NCBI GenBank assembly: GCA_905215575.1 | Contig: CAJMQV010000097.1 | Location: 1 to 7,179 of the forward strand | From: an uncultured bacterium | Lineage (GTDB): Bacteria; Bacteroidota; Bacteroidia; Bacteroidales; Bacteroidaceae | Direction of reading: 5' to 3' | Length of the DNA stretch: 7,179 nt | Shown: positions 1-4,809 of the stretch, piece by piece | Numbering within the stretch: position 1 is the first letter of the stretch | Layout of the letters: each line of letters opens with the position of its first letter | Notes under the pieces: model-generated | Databases searched by the model: none | The model's input: the letters and a program-made list of their open reading frames with translations, nothing else | What the model was told of the DNA's origin: nothing | Translations under genes and position numbers: made by a program

Positions 1-194
1 GGATTGCCGTCTGACGGCATCACACGGGCCTCATCGACACCTGCCTCCAGCAGCAAGGTTTTCCAACGCTCGGCACAAGCCCACATGTCGTCCTTGTGTT
101 CGGGCAGGGCGCTGATACTCGGTATGCGGATCAGACTGAACAACTCCTCCAAAAAGCGGTTTTCATTCTCCTGAATATATTCTTTGATACTCAT
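1..194 (-). CDS. M20-family metallopeptidase (dipeptidase-like), N-terminal fragment
   Basis: The first 64 codons of a gene that continues beyond the left edge. Translating from the ATG at 194 gives a helical N-terminus (MSIKEYIQENENRFLEELFS) followed by LIRIPSIS at about residues 21-28. The pattern 'helix, L-x-x-L-I-R-I-P-S-I-S, then a segment with W/A-rich helix and G' is the standard opening of M20/M25/M40 metallo-hydrolases, which use two zinc ions to cleave dipeptides or small amide substrates, usually in the cytoplasm. The metal ligands lie beyond the edge and cannot be checked. There is no signal peptide. It follows the pabC-like gene on the same strand after a 54-base AT-rich gap with no clear TAnnTTTG promoter box, terminator hairpin or Shine-Dalgarno sequence, so it may be the last gene of the upstream operon or have its own weak promoter. 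Substrate is not predictable from this fragment. Confidence 0.8.
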   Translation of the reverse strand, partial: MSIKEYIQENENRFLEELFSLIRIPSISALPEHKDDMWACAERWKTLLLEAGVDEARVMPSDGN

Positions 195-248
195 AGCTAA
201 AATATTTATGGGTTTATGTTTTCTTTGTCTGTTATGGATTCCGAATGA

Positions 249-851
249 TCATTTCATCGGTTCCGTATGAATGGCCGACACCGGCAATTGCACTTCACCG
301 AAATCGAGCATGGCATTAAACAGGGTGATGGACTGATAACCCGGCAAATCTTCCAGACGGATGGCGCGGGGCTTCAGCAAGCCACTGCGCAACAAACGGC
401 TACGATGTGTGCCTTCCAGCAAAGGAATCTCCGGGGTGTGCCATTCGCTTCCGTTCCATAAAGCCACATTGGCAATGGAAGTATCCGTCAAAAGCCCGTC
501 GTTGAACAGTAACACGTCATCGGTATCTCCCCGCCGGGCAAACAGAGCATCCAACACACTCCGATCGGCATACTTATAATGATAATCCAGTCCGGAAGTT
601 TTCACACATTGCAAGGAACGCACCATTCGCGGGTGGTAAGCAAAATATTCCACGCGCTGAATCTCCCGACCGTAAGTCACCCGGCAACGCACACGCCCGG
701 ACACCTGTTCCGGCTGTATATAATCAGCCAGATGCAACGGCGGCTCCCCGGGCCAGAAATGTTCCCGGGTGGCATTCATCCGTTTTTCATGATCTTCCGG
801 AAAACGGACCTCGCCATTCTCCAGACGAATCGTTTCAATGAATCGGTACAT
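249..851 (-). CDS. pabC: Class IV aminotransferase fold protein, probable aminodeoxychorismate lyase
   Basis: Predicted PLP enzyme of 200 residues. In the PabC role it would cleave 4-amino-4-deoxychorismate into p-aminobenzoate and pyruvate for folate synthesis in the cytoplasm. Sequence signs of fold type IV are the lysine in YHYKYADRS (K93, likely Schiff-base lysine), the segment DDVLLFNDGLLTDTSIANVAL (about 111-131) and the PLLEGTHRSRLL segment (about 143-154). At the position where family members usually have Glu (T-E-x-x-x-x-N) this protein has Asp123, a conservative change. It is shorter than E. coli PabC (about 270 residues), losing mainly N-terminal and terminal sequence. The ATG at 851 lies 17 bases inside the end of pabB, so translation is probably coupled; a purine-rich AGGAAGT lies about 15 bases upstream. 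The pabB neighbour is the main argument for PabC rather than a branched-chain or D-amino acid aminotransferase. The fold is fairly certain, the exact reaction less so. Confidence 0.8.
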   Translation of the reverse strand: MYRFIETIRLENGEVRFPEDHEKRMNATREHFWPGEPPLHLADYIQPEQVSGRVRCRVTYGREIQRVEYFAYHPRMVRSLQCVKTSGLDYHYKYADRSVLDALFARRGDTDDVLLFNDGLLTDTSIANVALWNGSEWHTPEIPLLEGTHRSRLLRSGLLKPRAIRLEDLPGYQSITLFNAMLDFGEVQLPVSAIHTEPMK

Positions 852-1827
852 ATATTTTCTGAATTACTTCCTGATATTCTTTATCGGGTTCGCTCTGGAA
901 GGTGATTCCCCCTCCGCTCTTATAGCAGAACGAACCGTCGGACATCTGCTCCACAAAACGGATCATCACCGCACTGTCCAGACGCTCCCCGTCGAAAATG
1001 CCCATCACGCCCGTATAGAAGCCGCGTTCGTAATGTTCGGCCGTACGGATAATCTCCACGGTTTTCTTTTTCGGAGCACCGGTAATGGAACCGGCCGGAA
1101 GGAGTTCAAACAGCATACTGCCCAACCGACTTCGGTATTCCGTAGTCAGAGTTCCGACAATCTCACTGCTCATCTGCAACAACGGACCGCGATGCGTCGG
1201 GATTTCGTCGATATAGGCATATCGTTCCACCGTTACCTGTTCGGCCACACGACTCAGATCGTTACGGATCAGGTCGGTAATCGTGGCATGCTCGGCCCGC
1301 TCTTTCGGGTCGTTTCGCAAAAGTTCCCGTGCATTCGGCAAACGGGCGTCGAGTGTTCCTTTCATCGGGAAAGAACGGATCTTACCGTCGGCTACCTGCA
1401 CGAAGATCTCCGGCGAAAACACCACAAAACGGTCTTTCAGCCACAGGCGGTAAGGAGCACGTGCCGCACGGAAAATCTGTCGGAGCGACCAGTTTGTCCG
1501 CACCGGAGTGGCCACAGTCAGGTTCGTCAGAAATGAGTTTCCGGCATGCAGTTGTTCAAAGACATAGTCAAAGGACTGCCGGTAAGTTTCGTATGTTTCG
1601 GGCTGCGGGTTCCATTCCAGAGGCGGCAGCGGAGCGGTATCCTGCTCCCTCCAGTTCGTCATGCCCCGGAAATCATATCCCAGCTCTTCGGGATCAATCT
1701 CATCGAGCGGCAGCACCAGACATTCTGTTCCCTCAAAATCAATCAGAAAAAGGAAGGGCTTTTTCTGCACGCCCCACTCGTCCATCCGGCGCATGGCCTC
1801 ACGACCGTCTATATATTGGTTTGTCAT
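835..1827 (-). CDS. pabB: Aminodeoxychorismate synthase component I
   Basis: A chorismate-binding enzyme of 330 residues that aminates chorismate to 4-amino-4-deoxychorismate, the first step of the p-aminobenzoate branch of folate synthesis. Conserved blocks in order: SPEIFV (138-143), FPMKGT (153-158), HATITDLIRNDLSRV (180-194), LLPAGSITGAPKKK (242-255), GFYTGVMGIFDG (269-280) and YKSGGGIT followed by EPDKEYQEV (302-321). Lysine 156 in the MKGT motif is the residue that forms a covalent chorismate intermediate in PabB; anthranilate synthase (TrpE) has Ala there, so this favours PabB over TrpE or isochorismate synthase. The protein lacks much of the roughly 450-residue enterobacterial N-terminal domain, giving a minimal form. 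No PabA glutaminase is encoded here; it must use a glutaminase from elsewhere (possibly TrpG) or free ammonia. It begins 15 bases after dnaG with an AT-rich, non-Shine-Dalgarno leader, and overlaps pabC by 17 bases. Confidence 0.93.
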   Translation of the reverse strand: MTNQYIDGREAMRRMDEWGVQKKPFLFLIDFEGTECLVLPLDEIDPEELGYDFRGMTNWREQDTAPLPPLEWNPQPETYETYRQSFDYVFEQLHAGNSFLTNLTVATPVRTNWSLRQIFRAARAPYRLWLKDRFVVFSPEIFVQVADGKIRSFPMKGTLDARLPNARELLRNDPKERAEHATITDLIRNDLSRVAEQVTVERYAYIDEIPTHRGPLLQMSSEIVGTLTTEYRSRLGSMLFELLPAGSITGAPKKKTVEIIRTAEHYERGFYTGVMGIFDGERLDSAVMIRFVEQMSDGSFCYKSGGGITFQSEPDKEYQEVIQKIYVPIH

Positions 1828-1842
1828 AAAAATAATCTTTGG

Positions 1843-3972
1843 TTACAGACTCGTAATCACCCGGTCGCCGCGTTCCTTGGCCAGCGTGCTTTCCACCTCT
1901 TTCACCTCCATATAGTGTTTCATCACTTTCATATACGCCTCCTTGTCTTTCAGAATCAGCGGATCGCGCAGACGGTTCAGAATTCCTTTCAGTTCCTCGT
2001 CGATAACCGCTAACTTGAAATCGGTCATCAAGTGGCGGACCAGGTCAAAAAGACGGTCTTCGTCGGTGGTCAGTTTCTGGTTCTTGGTATGATATTTGCT
2101 CAACTGATACTTATCACTCGTCAGCTGGAATGCCAATGTGCTCACCGCCTGATCGGGATGATTCAGGAAATAACGCTGCGCCGAGAAATCCGGTTCGCGG
2201 AAATGTTCCAGCGCCTCATCCAGTATACGCTGATGCAAAGCCACCTGAAAATTCAGTTTGTCTTCCTGAAGTGCGTAATAAATGAATTCCACCACGGTGA
2301 AGGGCACTTCCTGTCCCTGCTCGTCTTCCACATAGCAGACAATATGCTCTCCATAGCGGATCAGCACCTGAACCAGCAGCAGTTCTTTCTGATAGAAGGC
2401 TATGTTATGACCGTTCTGTCCCTTTTGGATATAAGAAAGGAACTGGGTACTTTCTTCAGCCGTTTGCTCCTCAGTTTTTGCTTCGGGCTGTGTCTCGGCC
2501 GGAATATCGGGTTGCGGATTCTGAGGCATTGGGGTGTCTGCCGATTCAGCCGGCGTTCCCGGAGTTGTCACAGGCTCATCTGAAGTGCCGGGACTGGAAA
2601 CAGCAGAGGCAGTCGGCTCACGCCTCTCTTCGCTCTGGCGACGTTTTTTCTGTTCGGTGCGGTACACGGACATCTGTTTGTTAATGGCCGAAACCAGCAC
2701 TTTCTCTTCCATTCCCAGCATGGCCGCCGTTTCGCGGGTGTAAAGCGTACGCATGATCTCGTCCGGCACCACCGCAATGGTACATACAATACTGTGCACC
2801 AGTCGGGAAAGTTTTATCGGGTCGCCCTGCGCCTCCTGCAAAAGCAAGTCGGTCTTGAACTTGATGAAGTCCACCTGATGTTCCTTCAGATAAGCCTGAT
2901 ATTCGACAGCCGTACGGTTACGCGCGAAGCTGTCCGGATCGTCCCCATCGGGTAAAAGAAGCAGTTTCACATTCATACCCTCGGCCAGCAGCATATCAAT
3001 ACCTCGCTCAGAAGCCTTGATACCGGCCGCGTCACCGTCATAGAGCACCGTGATGTTCTCCGTAAAACGGTGAATCATCTGAATCTGCTGCTGCGTCAGT
3101 GCCGTACCCGAAGAGGAAACCACATGCTCCACACCCATCTGATGCATCGAAATCACATCGGTATATCCCTCAACCAGAAAGCAAAGGTCGTTCTTCACAA
3201 TGGCCTGCTTGGCCTGAAACAGACCGTAAAGTTCCTTTTTCTTGGAATAGATGGACGACTCGGGAGAGTTCTGATACTTCATGTTCACGCCCTTGGTGGC
3301 CTGATCGAGTACACGACCGCCAAAGCCCACCACCTTACCACTCACCGTATGAATCGGGAAGATGACGCGTCCCCAGAAACGGTCTTTCAGTCCACCGTGC
3401 TCTTGTTTGATGCACAAACCGGTCTTGACCAGATATTCCTCCCGAAATCCCTTGCCCAAAGCTTCGCGTGCCAACGCGTCTTTCTGCATCGGACTGAAGC
3501 CCAACTGAAAGCGTTTGATGATGTCGTCCCGAAAACCGCGCGAGCGGAAATATGCCATTCCGATGGCACGGCCGTCCACCGTGTCATACAACTGTTGCTC
3601 AAAATAGTCGCGGGCCCACTCATTCACCACGAACATACTCTCACGTTCGCTCTGGGCCAGCTTCTCTTGATCGGTCAGTTCGCGTTCCTGAATCTCGATA
3701 TGGTATTTCCGGGCCAGATAGCGCAAAGCGTCGGGATAGGACAATTGTTCGTGCTCCATGATAAAGTGCACGGCATTACCTCCCTTTCCGCAAGCAAAAC
3801 ATTTGCAGAGACCTTTCGCCGGCGACACCACAAACGAAGGGGTGCGGTCGTCATGAAACGGACACAATCCCTTATAGTTCACTCCGGCACGCCGCAGCGT
3901 CACAAAGTCGGAAACCACATCAACGATTTGAGCCGCATCCATGATGCGCTCCACCGTAGCTCTGTCAATCAT
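1843..3972 (-). CDS. dnaG: DNA primase DnaG
   Basis: Makes the short RNA primers for leading-strand start and each Okazaki fragment, acting with the replicative helicase DnaB at the fork. Full length at 709 residues. The N-terminal CHC2 zinc finger is C37-x2-H40-x17-C58-x2-C61, inside YKGLCPFHDDRTPSF and CFACGKGGNAVHF. The RNA polymerase core has GFGGRVL (216-222), YQNSPES and YSKKKELYGL, and a TOPRIM domain with LVEGYTDV (E268, 266-273), SSSGTALT (287-294), the metal-binding YDGDAAG (311-317; D312 and D314) and PDGDDPDSF (341-349). Residues of about 445-512 form a Pro/Thr/Glu-rich, probably disordered linker, and about 515-709 the helical C-terminal helicase-interacting region. The start MIDRATVERI fits the family exactly, directly before the zinc domain. 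It lies 21 bases after the yjbQ stop and 15 before pabB, hence the operon call. Being transcribed with folate genes is an unusual setting compared with the rpsU-dnaG-rpoD arrangement of enterobacteria. Confidence 0.98.
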   Translation of the reverse strand: MIDRATVERIMDAAQIVDVVSDFVTLRRAGVNYKGLCPFHDDRTPSFVVSPAKGLCKCFACGKGGNAVHFIMEHEQLSYPDALRYLARKYHIEIQERELTDQEKLAQSERESMFVVNEWARDYFEQQLYDTVDGRAIGMAYFRSRGFRDDIIKRFQLGFSPMQKDALAREALGKGFREEYLVKTGLCIKQEHGGLKDRFWGRVIFPIHTVSGKVVGFGGRVLDQATKGVNMKYQNSPESSIYSKKKELYGLFQAKQAIVKNDLCFLVEGYTDVISMHQMGVEHVVSSSGTALTQQQIQMIHRFTENITVLYDGDAAGIKASERGIDMLLAEGMNVKLLLLPDGDDPDSFARNRTAVEYQAYLKEHQVDFIKFKTDLLLQEAQGDPIKLSRLVHSIVCTIAVVPDEIMRTLYTRETAAMLGMEEKVLVSAINKQMSVYRTEQKKRRQSEERREPTASAVSSPGTSDEPVTTPGTPAESADTPMPQNPQPDIPAETQPEAKTEEQTAEESTQFLSYIQKGQNGHNIAFYQKELLLVQVLIRYGEHIVCYVEDEQGQEVPFTVVEFIYYALQEDKLNFQVALHQRILDEALEHFREPDFSAQRYFLNHPDQAVSTLAFQLTSDKYQLSKYHTKNQKLTTDEDRLFDLVRHLMTDFKLAVIDEELKGILNRLRDPLILKDKEAYMKVMKHYMEVKEVESTLAKERGDRVITSL

Positions 3973-3993
3973 ATTTCTTTATCTCCGTTTGTT

Positions 3994-4404
3994 TTAAGAC
4001 CAAATCGTAGCCACAATCTTCCGTGCTCCGCCGTGATTGCGGAACTCACACAAATAAATACCCTGCCAGGTGCCTAAATTCAGACGACCATTGGTGATGG
4101 GTATGGAAAGCGATACCCCGGTCAGGCTCGATTTGGCATGACTTGGCATATCGTCCGGCCCTTCGTCCGTATGGATGTAATAAGGAGCATTCTCGGGCAC
4201 CATCCGGTCATAGATTCCGGCCAGATCGGTCCGCACACTCGGATCAAAGTTTTCATTGATAGTCAGCGCGCAGCTGGTGTGCTTGACAAACAGGTGCAAC
4301 ACACCCTGCCGGGGCAGAGCAGGCAAATGGCTGAGCACTTCCTCCGTAACCAGATGAAAGCCACGACGCTGAGGTCTTAAAGCAAATTCTATTTGTTCAA
4401 TCAT
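3994..4404 (-). CDS. yjbQ: YjbQ/UPF0047 family protein (named secondary thiamine-phosphate synthase)
   Basis: A 136-residue cytoplasmic protein of the YjbQ/UPF0047 family, close to the usual family length. Seen in the sequence: HLFVKHTSCALTINENFDP (37-55), VRTDL, then HTDEGPDDMPSHAKSSL (78-94) and the C-terminal signature SIPITNGRLNLGTWQGIYLCEFR (about 100-122) followed by NHGGARKI. The conserved His, Asp and Glu residues probably form a metal-binding active site. The family name comes from weak thiamine phosphate synthase activity reported for E. coli YjbQ; the true physiological role is not settled. I use the ATG at 4404 because the family begins at MIEQIEFAL-like sequence; the frame stays open to an ATG at 4509, but the extra 35 residues do not resemble the family and would run over the promoter. 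It is first in the probable yjbQ-dnaG-pabB-pabC operon, 21 bases before dnaG. Confidence 0.93.
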   Translation of the reverse strand: MIEQIEFALRPQRRGFHLVTEEVLSHLPALPRQGVLHLFVKHTSCALTINENFDPSVRTDLAGIYDRMVPENAPYYIHTDEGPDDMPSHAKSSLTGVSLSIPITNGRLNLGTWQGIYLCEFRNHGGARKIVATIWS

Positions 4405-4428
4405 ATTGAGTCTTGAAAATACAAAGTA

Positions 4429-4436
4429 CAAACTTA
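4429..4436 (-). promoter_or_regulatory. Probable -7 box of the yjbQ-dnaG-pabB-pabC promoter
   Basis: Read on the minus strand this is TAAGTTTG, an exact match to the Bacteroidetes primary sigma factor -7 consensus TAnnTTTG. It lies 24 bases upstream of the yjbQ ATG, which would give a leader of roughly 15-20 bases. A second, shorter match (TACTTTGTA) follows directly at 4420-4428 and could be the true box. No good -33 TTTG is seen at the usual 19-21 base spacing; that position is occupied by the tandem repeat and flanking sequence. Inferred from motif and position only. Confidence 0.55.
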
Positions 4437-4456
4437 CGGAATTTCTGCGGAATTTC
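4435..4456 (-). repeat. Two tandem 11-base repeats abutting the yjbQ promoter box
   Basis: On the minus strand the units GAAATTCCGCA (4456-4446) and GAAATTCCGTA (4445-4435) are adjacent and differ at one base. The last two bases of the second unit are the TA of the -7 box. The 11-base period is close to one turn of DNA, so both units present the same face, as expected for a protein-binding site, although chance cannot be excluded. Confidence 0.6.
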
Positions 4457-4586
4457 CTTGGAAAACAGTGATTAGAAACTGACAAAACAGTAACAAATCC
4501 GGATTTCAATAACCATACAGCAAAAGGTCACGTTACATAAACCGATTATTTTATCCATGATTCATAAAAATCCTACTCGGTGACAT

Positions 4587-4604
4587 TCTGGTGTACCGAC
4601 CAGA
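4587..4604. repeat. Short inverted repeat (6-bp arms, 6-base loop)
   Basis: Arms TCTGGT (4587-4592) and ACCAGA (4599-4604) are perfectly complementary around GTACCG. By itself this is weak and could be chance, but it is the first of three inverted repeats within 90 bases in the divergent intergenic region. Confidence 0.4.
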
Positions 4605-4623
4605 CTAAAGCAATATGCAGTCA

Positions 4624-4638
4624 CCTGAATCATTCAGG
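4624..4638. repeat. Perfect 15-base palindrome with one central base
   Basis: CCTGAAT (4624-4630), central C4631, and ATTCAGG (4632-4638) form a perfect dyad with 7-bp arms. The single-base centre makes a hairpin of the full stem impossible without opening the inner pairs, so a dimeric protein-binding site is the better reading. Its last four bases (CAGG, 4635-4638) are also the start of the left arm of the larger inverted repeat that follows. Confidence 0.6.
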
Positions 4639-4675
4639 CTTTGCCAACCCCACTTCAGCTAGTTGGCAAAGCCTG
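4635..4675. repeat. Perfect 14-bp inverted repeat with 13-base loop
   Basis: The left arm CAGGCTTTGCCAAC (4635-4648) and right arm GTTGGCAAAGCCTG (4662-4675) are exact reverse complements, separated by 13 bases. Such a stem would be stable in RNA of either strand. It is not a convincing intrinsic terminator: on the plus strand it is followed by TTTGCATAT and on the minus strand by AATGATTCAGG, neither a run of T. It also lies between two genes that point away from it, where no terminator is needed unless a third transcript exists. It may be a paired operator, part of a small RNA or leader, or an interspersed repeat. Confidence 0.75.
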
Positions 4676-4765
4676 TTTGCATATCAGGGAACAGGAAGCA
4701 ATGACAATGATGCCATTTTACAACACAAAAAACAGAAAATCCGAAGGTTTTATCAAGAATACTTT

Positions 4766-4773
4766 TAAATTTG
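4766..4773 (+). promoter_or_regulatory. Probable -7 box for the glycosidase-like gene
   Basis: TAAATTTG is an exact match to the Bacteroidetes -7 consensus TAnnTTTG and lies 36 bases before the ATG at 4810, predicting a leader of about 30 bases without a Shine-Dalgarno sequence. No clear -33 TTTG is found at the normal spacing, so an activator may be needed. Motif-based only. Confidence 0.55.
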
Positions 4774-4809
4774 CAATCCGTAAACCCTAATATCATAAAA
4801 TCAAACACT

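Larger units (their letters stand above)
4405..4809. other. Divergent intergenic control region
   Basis: This 405-base stretch separates the start of yjbQ (leftward) from the start of the glycosidase-like gene (rightward). It is AT-rich near both genes and more mixed at 4580-4680. It holds a leftward promoter box, a tandem repeat abutting it, three inverted repeats between 4587 and 4675, and a rightward promoter box. I find no convincing gene: the open frames that cross it (4580-4768 plus, 4659-4883 minus, and the upstream extension of yjbQ) resemble no family I know and cut through the repeats. No tRNA-like or known riboswitch-like fold was recognised. Confidence 0.75.

Noticed and set aside
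838..1536. Plus-strand open frame of 232 codons opposite pabB
   Set aside because: Antisense to pabB, whose motifs are conserved along the whole length; the translation has no family features.
3070..4077. Long plus-strand open frame of 335 codons opposite dnaG and yjbQ
   Set aside because: Antisense shadow of well-supported genes; its composition (rich in His, Leu, Arg, Gln) is typical of such shadows.
4405..4509. Upstream extension of the YjbQ-family frame by 35 residues
   Set aside because: The added residues do not resemble the family and cover the promoter box and tandem repeat; the ATG at 4404 fits the family length.
4635..4684. Reading the large inverted repeat as an intrinsic terminator
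   Set aside because: No T-tract on either strand and both flanking genes point away from it.
4580..4768. Small plus-strand open frame of 62 codons in the intergenic region
   Set aside because: No recognisable protein features, no ribosome binding site, and it runs through the inverted repeats.
4771..4809. Upstream TTG start that would add 13 residues to the glycosidase-like protein
   Set aside because: It overlaps the likely -7 box and puts polar residues before a clear signal peptide that begins at the ATG at 4810.
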